Notes: generated by a model from the letters alone, not told the origin. 64,000 nucleotides of DNA from Epiperipatus broadwayi (GCA_028023455.1 JAQFVV010006312.1:3147835-3211834); one strand, 5' to 3'. Positions 47,641-59,330 are shown, counted from the first letter of the stretch. Numbers and translations: made by a program.

Positions 47641-48439
47641 GTAGAGAGTTGATGGTGAGACTTTTACCTTACCATGAACTAAGATTGTTTTACATAACAT
47701 ATCAGGAAAAAGTAATGGTATCAAATTAATTTACAAAACAAAGTTCAATTAATATAAAAGTATATCTTACAGAAAATTATTTAATTGATTACTTTTTCCA
47801 AGTTTACATTATTCACCTGGTTTACAATCAATCTTGGGGTTTAAAACAATGGATTAAATAAAGAATTTGTGTTTTTTTATATATTTATAAATGGCTTAGT
47901 GGGTTTTAAAGCTTCTCTGTGAGTTTATAACATCTTTTATATTATTTTGTATGTATTTGTTGTAAAGTGTTTTGTCTGATAAAACATCCAGAAAACAAAG
48001 ATTTTTTTTATGTAGTTGCCTGCATTTGAGGTGATTGGTCTACGATTTTTTTTTTTAAATTTAATGATGTTTTTTTAAAGATTAAAAATATGACAGTATA
48101 GTGCAAATTATAGGTTTAGGATTTTGTAGATAAGTGTCAAATGAAATGGGAATATGGTTTTTGGCATTTATATTTATTAGGGAAAGATTGCAATATTGTT
48201 AGCATGAAACGACTTGAATAGCTAATGTGTGCATATTCAAATTGCCAACTTTTATAATAATAACAGATACAGGTTATAATCTTAAATAAAGATCGAATTT
48301 ATATACACTTTTGAAAATTGCTTGCCCTAAGAAACAAGCTTAATGCAAGCTTAACTCACACAATTCTAAATACCAAACTTAATAAGTAAAATAATATGTT
48401 GGTTTAATGCAATCACAGCTTCACAACTTACAGATTGGT

Positions 48440-48700
48440 TTCAGGCTTAAATATAAAATATGAAGAAAATGGCGTTATTGGCCAGAGGCAGAAAAATATG
48501 ATATTCGGGCTATTTCCGGCTGATAAAACACTTCGTCTCACAGATCTTAATGGAAGTGTGTATGCTCAATCTTCTGGTGAATGCTATACCTGGAGAGGAG
48601 GAAGGTAGAAAGTGCGATTAGCTGTTTGCCCCAGAGTCATCCCACACAGAGCATTTACTACTCTTTCCAAATGTGTTCTAGGGCATGACAAAGTCATACT
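48440..48700 (+). other. G+C-richer island with a 36-codon frame
   Basis: The island stands out from its AT-rich flanks. It contains AAAATGGCG (YY1-like) at about 48,468 and a frame at 48,498-48,608 beginning MIFGLFPADKTLRLTDLNGS and ending CYTWRGGR. I do not recognise the peptide. The island could be the 5' region of a mobile element. Confidence 0.3.
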
Positions 48701-49397
48701 AAAACATTTATAAATGAAGAAATGATTTGGAGTTTCCAGCAATCCCAGATCATGACAAAGCAATTATAAAAATAAGAAAGCTAGCCTATGCTGGCAACTC
48801 TAAAATAAAGATACGCCACTAATGATGTGCAATAATTATGACCTAAATATTAAATAAAAATTAGGCGTAATGACGTAAATTTAATATTAAATTGACTTAA
48901 TGAATTATTTCTTAAATTAAATGAAATGTCATATATGTGATTCGGTTCTCACCCTATTAAACAGGTCCCATATGCTTTTAAATCAAAATATGCAATATTA
49001 ATGCCTATCATGCTCCAGGCGATACACAGCTGTTTTTACTGCATTGTAAAATACAATGTGGCAGTCATTACTAATATTAAAAACAATATAAATAAATATT
49101 AAATTGCTAGCATTGTATAATAATAATAGATTAACTTTTAATAAATATAAAAATGTGACAGCCTTATGGGGATCTGCCTTTAAACGCATTTACCAGTATA
49201 TAATCATTCCCCCACCCAGTGAGCAGTGGAGTTATAATAAATGAATTTAAATTAATGAAAAAATATCTCTTGAATGACTGGAATTTAGAATATTAAAAAT
49301 AATGGCACCCACGAGGCTGAGTAAGATTGGCATATAATTACATATTAAAATAAAATACATAAACAGAAAATAAATATATCAATAAAATTCTACCACA

Positions 49398-49781
49398 CTA
49401 AACTAGAGATAAAAATAATGTGAAATGGATTAAAATAATTACATAAAAATTTGATAAGGGTATAGGAAATCCTAATAATAGGTTAGTTACAAGTATATAA
49501 CTGGTATTTGACTGCCAGCAAATAAACATGGACAAAATACATTTTAAAGTTAAATAGGTTTTAATAAAGAAATAGAGTGAGTGAAAATGAATCTTTGAGG
49601 TGGTAGTGTCAATTATCTTCTGACGCACTGATGTGATGATTTGAAAGATCCATGTTCCTTTGGGAGATATTTCATGTTGGAGCATGGCAGTCCATATTTC
49701 ATTACAATGGAGGTAACATTTGTTTCTAAATAATTTTACTATAACCTTATAAGCAGTCCATTTTGTTTGAGATCGGAGCAT
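49398..49781 (-). CDS. 127-codon open frame, unrecognised
   Basis: This is among the longest open frames in the window. The first 60 residues are of mixed composition (NKCYLHCNEIWTAMLQHEIS, then SPKGTWIFQIITSVRQKI). The remainder is hydrophobic and AT-driven. It has no recognised domain, lies close to the mariner relic and is more likely transposon-derived or spurious than a host gene. Confidence 0.2.
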   Translation of the reverse strand: MLRSQTKWTAYKVIVKLFRNKCYLHCNEIWTAMLQHEISPKGTWIFQIITSVRQKIIDTTTSKIHFHSLYFFIKTYLTLKCILSMFICWQSNTSYILVTNLLLGFPIPLSNFYVIILIHFTLFLSLV

Positions 49782-49984
49782 GGCATTATGGCATGGAGGT
49801 GATCTTAGAAAAAATTGGGAAAGGCAGACTCAGTCCCTATTACTCAATGGTCATAATGTTGAAAAATTGATAAGCATGAATTTGGCTTAGCAACTAAATT
49901 TAAAATCAACTGTTCTTCCTTTTTGGTGGAAAAATAAGCCCTATTTATACTCATTTACATTTTCTATACAAATGGTTTTATTAT

Positions 49985-50570
49985 TATTATTTTTTTTATA
50001 AGTAAAAAATGTGCATTTATTTGTAGGTGTTACAAATATGAATCTCCTTCAAATTACTGTTCATTTGATGCAATCCATTGGTCTAAATGTGTTGTCTGTT
50101 TTTCAAAACAGTCCTGAAACTTTTGCAATAGTGACTTTTAATGCCTTCTTTATGTCTTTCAAGTCCACAAAACTTTTTCTTTTGAGGCATTTTTTCATTC
50201 AGGGGAATAAAAAAAAGTTGCATGAAGTGAGATCAGGTGAATATGGTGTATGGATAAGCTGACAAATGTTGTTTTGATTTTAAAAAATTCACATTCAAGG
50301 CTATGTGTGCTGGTGTATTGTCATAGTGAAGATTGCACTCTCCACTTTGTCACAAATTGTGGATGTTTTCATTTTACCACATCATGCAAACATTTCAGAA
50401 CTTATAGGTAAAATATCTAACCATTACAAACAAACCCTTTTGTGCATTAAAAAAAATCAGCAGCATCTTGACACTGGAATTTACTTGCCATGCTTTTTTG
50501 GGTTGTGGTGAATTTGAACTCTTCCATTAAACTACTTATCAACTTGCGTTTCTTTTCAAAAGACTTTGCT
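49985..50570 (-). pseudogene. Decayed mariner-type transposase, C-terminal catalytic part
   Basis: Mariner transposases cut and paste their element at TA sites. The minus strand reads YDNTPAHIALNVNFLKSK (50,325-50,272; the family has HDNAPAH, with the second catalytic aspartate), then PYSPDLTSCNFFLFP (about 50,246-50,202), CLKRKSFVDLKDIKKALK, FEKQTTHLDQWIASNEQ and FEGDSYL near the C-terminus. At least three frameshifts or stops separate these blocks. The N-terminal DNA-binding part and the terminal inverted repeats were not found. The element is dead. Confidence 0.8.
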
Positions 50571-51990
50571 TCCTAAGTTATTTCAAGCATTATATTTGTT
50601 TTTCTGCTATTTTCTCTAATAGAAAATATAATTTCACATTGTTACAACTTTTCGGCCTTTCACCAAAATTATCAAATAAACAAGATGCACATAATAAAAA
50701 AATTTACTTTGCAGTCGATGATGCAGATTGGCTCAGAGGTGTGTTCCACATTAAGCATCTAGTGGATGAGATCACCACCAGAGAATAATTACAGTTTTTT
50801 TTGGATACTCTCTTACATATGAAAGGCTGGCCAGTAATATAAATATGTACATATAACAATTGTTTATCTATTTTGTGTTATGATTTATGACCTGTTTGAC
50901 ATTCTCAACCATATTTGTTTCTTCTTGCATATTTCTAAATAGAAAAGTATTTATATTATTACTGAAAGTTATCAAGATTGAATTCAGTTTAAAAATAAAT
51001 TTTTAAAGTAGTTGATTGTCTATAACATATACTTGTCATATATATTTTCAGAAATTTTCAAAAGATGTGTGCATGATCACTTTTAAATAAAGTATTACTT
51101 ATAACAAAAAGCAAATCTTTAATGCTTAATTTTAGTTTTGAACTTTAGTAATCCTTATGTTCTATTAAATCTTCGTTAAATAAATAACTGTTTGTCATCA
51201 AAATTTATAATCTGATTAGAATTGATATTTATTCTGATCATACTTTTGATTATTTATCAACTGACTTTCAAGGAAGAAAAGAAATTGCAAAACTAAAGAA
51301 ACACTAAACAATAAATAATCATAGTTTGTAGCTTTTAATTATGACTGTAAGTTATATTCTACAATCTACCTTGAAAATTAAAGATTGCAATTTTTCTGTA
51401 ATAAAATGAAGAGAAAGTACATTATTTTTTTAAATCCAGCTGGTTTATCTGACAAATTATTCTCTATTTTGAGCTTCAAATTTTTTATTTTAAGAGATTA
51501 ACACTAAATGCTTATCATTTCACATTTTTGTAACTTGGTACTAATCATGGTTTTATGTTTTAAATGCTGTACCATTTTTTTCACACAAGTTACTTATCCT
51601 GGAAATTATTTTTATTATCCCCATCAAGCATATTTACAGCTAATCCTTTTTTTTTGTTAAGGAAAATACACGTACAATATAAATCTTGTTGGTATACATT
51701 TGTTTACATTTGTTACACTTATTATAACAATCATTAGTAAATAATTTTCCAAATTAGAAAATATACCCATTTGATACATTAGTTATTACTATGAAAAATT
51801 AATTTCATGATCTGGGCAAGAAGCTCATCATTCAAACTTAGTCTATAATTATTATGTAACTAGTTTTATATCAGAACAACTGGCTCTTCATTTAGTGACG
51901 TAGCCAGTGATCATTGTGTAGTCCACATTTTGATTGGCAGTGATCCTTTGTCATTCTCCATCTAAATGGACTATTTATTTTTTAACCTTC
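50571..51990. other. AT-rich stretch without a recognisable gene
   Basis: It may hold further decayed mariner 5' sequence near 50.65-50.8 kb, but no motif is clear. Confidence 0.4.
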
Positions 51991-51999
51991 AATTAATTT

Positions 52000-53318
52000 T
52001 TAATTAGCATGCCTGAGGATAGGCTCTTCATTGAGTGGCCTAAGTTGCCCCCCAAGTGTCCCTGAAGGACTTTTCCGGCACTAATAAGTGATCCTGAGCA
52101 TAGTCCTTCAAATAAATTTTTTACATATCTCCCATGGTTCTTTACTTCCTTGTTTAAAAACAAAGTAATTCCTACTTAACCACACAGCATAAAGCAGGAA
52201 CATTCCCATTCTAATTTCAGCAAAAACACCACTCATTATAGCATTCTTGATTCTTAGAAATTTTCATGTTAGTTGGCAGTACTCTGGTTATGATATTTTG
52301 TCTAGCAGGACTCAAAAATGGGAAAGCAGTAAAAATATGTCCAATAGTTTCATCCGCTACTTTCCATAAGCTACATAGTGGTTCTATTTTAGAGAAATTT
52401 CTATCATTTACCAAAAAATGATTCATTGGCAAGGCTTTCAAATTAAATTTTATGATAAAGTCAATAGGTTTGGCTTCCAAGTAGCAAAATTTTAATTCCC
52501 TGACTAGAAATCTGGTAGATAAATCAAGCTCAGTAGTTAATTCAGTAATGTTTGCATACATGTATTTGTAAACTTGCCAGTAAGTGTTAGTATTGTCAAT
52601 AATTGATGCCGTAACTTTGAAGAATTTTTTGGCTCTATGGTAGCAGCTCTATGGACCACTTACTTTGTATGCATGGAGGCATGTCAGTAGGTTCAATCTC
52701 ATCCTGTAATGAGTCCACTGGCAATCTTGCATTCATTGCTTTAAGCATTGATAGGGATTTCTGAATGAAAATGGTGTTAAGATCATGCAACCTGAGCCCA
52801 TTCAGGTCTTTTGGTCTTTGCATCTTGACTAAACTGATGGTTACTGTTTTCCTCTTCCACAAGATGCCAGTACAGATTGAGTTTATTGCATTCTGAAAAA
52901 ACCTGGTTGGTTTAAGAAGTGGCATAAAGTAACTAATTTGTGGAAGCACTAACATGTTAATCAGTGCTGCCTTACCTGGGAGTGATAAGTAGATCCCTGA
53001 GAGAGCACTTGCAACCTTTTTGGTATTTTCTAGAATGATGTTTTGCAGTGCTCTTCTCATAGCTGACCTGGACAGCACCATGGGAAATCCAAGAAAGTTT
53101 TGAAGTTTTCCATAGAATCTTGAAGGAATCGATGTTACCCGATGGATCTTCTAAGTAGCAGATTTTTCAGAGTTTATTCTTAGCCCATATTTTTCAGTAT
53201 ATTCATCCAGCAGTTTACATAGTTTGGGCAAGTATTTACCCTTCTTGGTGATTAAATCAGTTGATGGCCCATGAAACACAAATCTGGGTTACAGATTCAT
53301 GGTTTCAATATGTGTCAC
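52000..53318 (-). pseudogene. C-terminal fragment of a non-LTR reverse transcriptase (L1/Tx1-like)
   Basis: Minus strand in order: VFHGPSTDLITKKGKYLPKL and EYTEKYGLRINSEKSA (just after the missing catalytic YADD block), FYGKLQNFLGFPMVLSRSAM (the YLG motif), ALSGIYLSLPGKAALINMLV, FLWKRKTVT-like GILWKRKTVTISLVKMQRPK, LNGLRLHDLNTIFIQKSLSM and finally CSLWKVADETIGHIFTAFPF, a zinc-binding tail whose second and third cysteines have become W and F. Two long frames (53,081-52,635 and 52,561-52,217) are separated by a frame break and one stop lies upstream. The 5' side is cut exactly at a long (TA)n tract. Clade placement is inference. Confidence 0.75.

Positions 53319-53320
<2 letters not shown>

Positions 53321-53393
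<73 letters not shown>
53321..53393. repeat. Long (TA)n microsatellite
   Basis: About 73 bp of pure alternating TA, abutting the truncated reverse-transcriptase fragment. Confidence 0.95.
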
Positions 53394-53396
<3 letters not shown>

Positions 53397-54455
53397 CAAA
53401 CACTGGTAATATCATTGGGATAGATATATTACACTAGGTATATTTTATTTTGAAATAATATATTTTATATTATAAATTTTATTTTGTTAAAAGAGTCAAT
53501 TTATTGTTTTACATTGAAAATCATGTATGTATATGCATAGTCTATGTAGGACTGTGATATATGTATAGTGCAATATTATTTAGAAATTCTTATGATTCTT
53601 AATTTTAACCTTAAATAAGTTGTAAACAAAAAGTCATGCTAGGCACAGTGAATAATAATATTTTTTTCCAAAATATATGATTTTTGTAATCAAGATTTAC
53701 TGAACTGAAACTATTGTGAGTTTTGTAGGGAAGTTGAAATACTCATGTTAGTTAGAAACAACCTGTTAAAAAAATAATGCAGAGAGTTAAATGAATCTAG
53801 TAAATGAAGTTATAAAATATCAAATAGGTGCTAGGGGATTCTATCACAGGAAATGAGTTTGTTGACAGAAATATAGTCTGATCTTGGAACCATATAAATA
53901 GACTATATTTGTGCATCAAAAGTATTCAATAATTTTAAAAAATGTTTTGCTTTAAAACCCACACCAGTTTTTACTCTGACATATCTGGCCAGACAGACAC
54001 AAGTTTTACTGTTTGTCTGAAGGTAGATGGCAATATCTGATTTTCTTCTACATGTCTGATGGCATGATCATCATCATAGAAATAGTGAACCTTCCAGCAG
54101 CTGACCACAAGATGAAGACATCTTAATCCAAACTATTTATCTAGAGAAGAGTGCAACTACACCCACCATCTGATGTGTCTGTATTACGAGCTACAATCAA
54201 GAAGATAGATAATATTTTTTCAAAGATGGCAGAACTCTATAAATTAATCTTTAAATCTGTAATTTTAATATTAAGCTAGATTATTTAATATAATGAATGT
54301 TTAATCTTATTTCTTAAAACTGTATTAAATGAAATCATTTATAAAGTAAAACTTGGTAAAATTTGCCTGAATTCATCTTTATAATGTAAAATAATTTATT
54401 CCTCTAATCAGTTATCACTTAATTTTTTTAAAACTGTGGTCATGCCTATATTTAT
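53394..54455. other. Unassigned stretch
   Basis: A less AT-rich block lies at 53,960-54,200, without a convincing reading frame. Confidence 0.4.
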
Positions 54456-54461
54456 TGTTTT

Positions 54462-54596
54462 AACTATAATATGCTTGTCTTGCGTTGTTAGCCGAGAGGT
54501 ACCGCAGCTGCCATGCAAGCAAATAGTTGGTTGCAGACGGTTGTGGGTTCGCGTCCCGGCCGATGCTATGACATATGGAAAAAACTATAATATGCT
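54462..54596 (+). mobile_element. tRNA-derived SINE with target-site duplication, copy 2
   Basis: The insertion at 54,476-54,582 is flanked by the 14-bp duplication AACTATAATATGCT (54,462-54,475 and 54,583-54,596). It matches copy 1 at 45.73 kb closely (GCGTTGTTAGCCGAGAGGT, GGTTGCAGACGGTTGTGGGT, CGATGCTATGACATATG). B box GGGTTCGCGTCCC; A-rich end. Near-perfect target duplications in both copies mean recent activity. Confidence 0.85.
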
Positions 54597-54599
54597 AAT

Positions 54600-55571
54600 C
54601 TTTTGAAACAGCGAACACTAATTGTTAATGAACTTTTAATGGAGATAATTAAATTTCTATTTTAAATATTTTAAAAATGCTACTTCATATCTTGGATCAC
54701 CATTTCAAAATCTTATATTGATAGATAATAATCGATTGCTATGCATTCATTATTATCGTGATTTTATTAATGTTATAACTGCATTATAATTGACGAAGAT
54801 TTGATTAGTCAGTTATTATAACTTGTGACTTTTTAATATCTAATAATTGAAAGTGATGTGCTAATTAATGATGATATTAAAGTATATTTGTTAATGTTTA
54901 TTAATCCCTATCAAATATACACTCCCTCCTTAATTGCGATTATATATATGCAGATTCAGTATTTTAACTTAGGTTATAATTTAATTTAAGCCCTTTCAGT
55001 TAGCATAAGTATAATGCTAGTTTAAAAACTGGGTTGTGTGTTAATTTGGCATATATAAGTTATCTATTTTTAGGTATAATTGATTAATCATATGTATACA
55101 TGTTAGTATTTTGTATGTGTGTTGTGAGTGAATCTTTATGAAGTACACATTTGTATGTTAATGTTTACTGAAGCCTTTAAAATGGGTTCATGGTGACCAG
55201 CTGCCCTATTCCTTAGTTCAGATATGGCTATTTTTATTGGAACTGAAACACAAGGGTCCAGACCATGTTTATAAAGCCAGTCTGAGTTACTGTACTTATC
55301 TATTCATATATTAATTATAGCAAACCATCACTCTGAACATTTGATGCAGAAGCTCTTGAATCATTATTCACTCACACCACAGACTTATTTATTTGTTAAT
55401 ATTTTATTTAGGATCATAGTGTAATATATATATATATATATATATATATGCAAATCTAAAAGTAACCAGTTCTTTTCCTCCTTATTAATTAACTATTTAG
55501 CATTAGACTGAAACTCAAATCTTGGTACCAGGTTGAATCTGCATTAACTTGGGCTTAATTATTTACAAACA

Positions 55572-55615
<44 letters not shown>

Positions 55616-56520
55616 TGTCATAATAATTTAGTCTCATCCACTATGTAATTCTGCAAGCATTAATCACACATATTTAACACTATATAATTCTTGTCATTTT
55701 TCCCTTCATATTATGGTATTGTTTTAATAAACCTGTTTAAAATATAAAGTTGTTTAATATTCTCTTTGCTCATAGTCCTATTTTAATCCAATCTATATTA
55801 TCTTAGTCCAATCTCTTAATGATTTTATATGTTGAATATGCCTTGTTTTGGTTAAGTTAATTAGTGTGTGAAGTAGTCTGTTTAATCCTTAAGCTATCGT
55901 TAGATTGTTAATTTCCCTTGAGTGTCATGTTTCTTCCTGTTTGGAATCTGCTCACAGACTGAATTAAGACCCATGTTGAGTCTCAGAAATGTCACTCATA
56001 AGGTGTTAAATCCCAGAGTACTAGCAAATGAGTTGATGTTTGGTCGGATTTGAGATCTCATCATCTTATTTCAGACAGCTTTGATGTATTCTGCATGAAT
56101 TCTGGATTTTGTTACTTGAATGTACAAATCTGACCATTACAATATATATCAAGTTATACAATAGCTAAATAATAAACAATTTAACAATTCTATTTTTGTT
56201 TTTAATTGAGAATATATATTTATTTATTGACCAATATTAGATGATTAGATGGCACAGCTATTAACAAACTAGCTGTAAGAAATATATGTCTAATATGAAT
56301 TCAAATTATTACATTATGATTTTCATATATATATATTCAAACATAATTTACAAAACTAGACAGATTAAATTTGCCCATAAAATTGACTGACCAATACCCA
56401 GGAGTTATTTGTAACTTGGTGTATATTAAATATATAATTTTTTTTAAAGTCAAAATATTCTAACAGATTGACAACTAGAAAAATCATTGTTCATCACCAA
56501 CTTGCTTTAGTTATATATAT
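54600..56520. other. Unassigned stretch with two (TA)n tracts
   Basis: (TA)n occurs at about 55,423-55,449 and 55,574-55,611. The blocks between them are less AT-rich but have no recognised coding or repeat family. Confidence 0.45.
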
Positions 56521-56524
56521 ATAT

Positions 56525-57448
56525 GAAAAACAAAAACAAGTTATAAATCACGTAACTTGCTATCACTTGCATTTATGATCAATAGATGGAGCTTTACCAA
56601 AACCTCCGAACAAACATATTTTCATTTACCTAAACGTCAAAAGAGTCAGAATTCACTATCTCTTTCGTTAGCTCCACCTTCAGATCAGCTGATTTCAAGC
56701 TAATTTGCTATCATCAGTAAATGGTAGGGGCCAGAAACTAGATCTGAAAACTAACTCCATGTAGCTATCTGGCTTGTTAGGCTGGGTTTGAAGACATTAC
56801 ATGTCTGTAAAATTCATGCGTGCAAACTGTTAGGAACTTGTTGCATAAACGCTTGGAGTTAGTGTTTAGATCTAGTTTCTGGTCCCTACCCTTTACTGAT
56901 GATAGCAAATTAGCTTGAAATCAGCTGATCTGAAGGTGGAGCTAATGAAAGAGATAGTAAATTCTGACTCTTTTGATATTTATGTAAACAATTATATGCT
57001 TGTTAGGAGGTTTGGTAAAGCTCCATCTATTGATCATAAATGCAAGCAATCACAAGTTACGTGATTTATAACTTGTTTTTGTTTTTCATAAATGTACCTT
57101 TAAAAGTTTTTGCAATGATATATATTGCAGAGGCTTTGACTATGTGGTGAAACTGAACTGATATCAGACCCATGTAGCTATCTGGCTTGTTAGGCTGGGT
57201 TTGAAGACATTACATGTCTGTAAAATTCATGCTTGCAAACTGATAAGAACTTGTTGCATAAATGCTTGGAGTTAGTGTTTAAATCTAGTTTTTGGCCCCT
57301 ACCCTTTACTGATGATAGCAAATTAGCTTGAAATCAGCTGATCTGAAGGTGGAGCTAACGAAAGATATAGTGAATTCTTACTCTTTTGATGTTTATGTAA
57401 ACAAAAATACACTTGTTCGGAGGTTTTGGTAAAGCTCCATCTATTGAT
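56525..57448. repeat. Inverted array 2, diverged relative of array 1
   Basis: The sequence aligns with the 410-bp monomer of array 1 along its whole length at clearly lower identity. A partial forward monomer (56,525-56,757) is followed by inverted monomers to 57,448; CTCCATCTATTGATCA recurs at 57,021 and 57,435 (414 bp). Orientation switches at a shared CCA (56,757). The left end starts at TGAAAAACAAAAACAAG next to (TA)n and the right end finishes at CTATTGATCA next to (TA)n (57,449-57,470). The hairpin CAAGTTA / TAACTTG (56,537-56,559) corresponds to the array 1 hairpin. Confidence 0.85.
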
Positions 57449-57539
57449 CATATATATATATATATATATAATCTAACATATAATTCCGTAAACAATTTTA
57501 GAAAGGTTGAATTAATTTTCATCATGTAGAGAAATATTT

Positions 57540-57639
57540 TATAATCTTTTAAAGTTATTTAAAATGAGTTTGATTAAAAACACTTTCTTGTTTCTTAGTG
57601 TCGAGTTAATATAAAAGAGATTTCACTTAAGTTATTATT
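57540..57639 (+). repeat. Older repeat interrupted by array 3 (left part)
   Basis: It ends in ACTTAAGTTATTATT (57,625-57,639), the direct repeat that reappears at 58,890. Related to 40,190-40,300. Confidence 0.5.
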
Positions 57640-58868
57640 GAAATAAATTGAGATACTGCCAAATCTTTAGCACTCATTAAATACTTAACCCACAGCCAAT
57701 CAGATGTCAGCCATAGTTGTCCAAATGACATCCAAACCCAAACACACAACAAAGCTAAGCCAGTCATAAGCATTTAGGTTTGAAAGCTTGAAGCTTTAAA
57801 TACCTTCACAATTAACTGACTGAGTCTAAATCATAAAAGTACAACATGAAATCCTATGATTTACTACGAAATTGTTTCTAGGTACATAACAAGCAGTAAA
57901 GTATGTAAATAGTCTTTTAATTTGTGAAACACAGATAGTTGAAAATTGAAATAAATTGAGATACTGCCAAACCTCTATCGCACATTAAATACTTAACCGA
58001 CAGACAATCAGATGTCAAGGAAAGCTGTCCAAATGACACCCAAACACACAACAAAGAATTTACGAGAAAAGGGCAGCCACCCTTTTCTCTACTTTTCTTT
58101 CTATAGATCTAAGCCAGTCATAAGCATTTATGTTTGAAAGCTTCACAAATTAAAATATTATTTACATACTTTACTGCTTGCTATGTATTCTAGAAACTAC
58201 TTCATAGTAAATCATAGGATTTTCCATTGTACATTTATGATTTAGCCTCATTGAGTTAATTGTGAAGATATTAAAAGCTTCAAGCTTTCAAACCTAAATG
58301 CTTATGACTGGCTTAGATATATAGAAAAAAAAGTAGAAAAAAGGGTGGCCTTCCTTTACTCATAAAATCTTTGTTGTATATTGGGCTTGGATGTCATTTG
58401 GACAGCTATAACTGACATCTGATTGGCTGTCAGTTAAATATTTAATGAGTGTTAGAGATTTGGCAGTATCTCAATTTATTTCACTTTTCAACTATCTGCA
58501 CTTCGCAAATTAAAAATATTATTTACATATTTTACTGCTTGTTATGTATTCTAGAAACTACTTTGTAATAAATCATAGGATTTTGCATTGTATGTTTATG
58601 ATTTAGGCAAGGCGAGTTAATTGTGAAGATATTTAATGCTTCAAGCTTTCAAACCTAAATGCTCATGACAGGCTTAGATATATAAAAAAAAAGTAGAGAA
58701 AAGGGTGGCTGCCCTTTTCTCATAAAATCTTTGTTGTGTGTTTGGGTTTGGATGTCATTTGGACAGCTATTCCTGATATCTGATTGGCTGTTGGTTAAGT
58801 ATTTAATGAGTGCTAGAGATTTGGCAGTATCTCGATTTATTTCAATTTTCAACTATCTGCACTTCGCA
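57640..58868. mobile_element. Inverted array 3: two forward and two inverted 361-bp monomers
   Basis: Forward monomers start at GAAATAAATTGAGATACTGCC-like blocks (57,640 and about 57,948; the first lacks about 55 bp). Orientation switches at about 58,141-58,144. Inverted monomers repeat with a 361-bp period (CTTCAAGCTTTC at 58,278 and 58,639). The monomer contains a perfect hairpin, GAGAAAAGGG-CAGCCA-CCCTTTTCTC (58,064-58,089). The direct repeat ACTTAAGTTATTATT flanks it at 57,625-57,639 and 58,890-58,904, consistent with a target duplication, so the palindromic array may have moved as one unit. A 65-codon frame inside is not a gene. Confidence 0.8.
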
Positions 58869-59330
58869 ATTTAAGTTATTATTATTTTTACTTAAGTTAT
58901 TATTAAAATCATTTTCAAACATTAATAACAAATTGATGTTATAATTGTGATTTAATAGAAATTATGTTGCTACATTTGATGAGATTACAACTGGTATTAA
59001 GTTTTATAACAGGAACATATCAGCAGGTTTTTTTTCATCCTACATTACTTTTCAAAATACAGTGAAAAAATTCTATAAATGACCTATGTTAAATACATAT
59101 TATTCAATAGTGTTACAGATTAATATGGTAATTACAGAAGTTATTTAAATATGTAAATATTTATTTGAAAGCAGGATTATTTTGAAATGCATATGATTTG
59201 AAAAACTGCTGTACTTATTAATATTAAGCTGATACAATGAAGGCTTTATCTAAATTATTCTTAAAATTATATTCAACATTAATATCAAAGATTACAATGC
59301 ATTTGTGTTTGCATGTATACTAATGGTATT
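58869..59330 (+). repeat. Older repeat interrupted by array 3 (right part), unit about 358 bp
   Basis: ATTATTAAAATCATTTTCAA (58,900 region) is echoed by ATTCTTAAAATTATATTCAA about 358 bp later, each followed by CATTAATA.CAAA. The same block occurs left of array 4 near 40,320-40,370. Confidence 0.4.

Noticed and set aside
58655-58852. 65-codon minus-strand frame
   Set aside because: Lies inside an array 3 monomer and is not preserved in its sibling copies.
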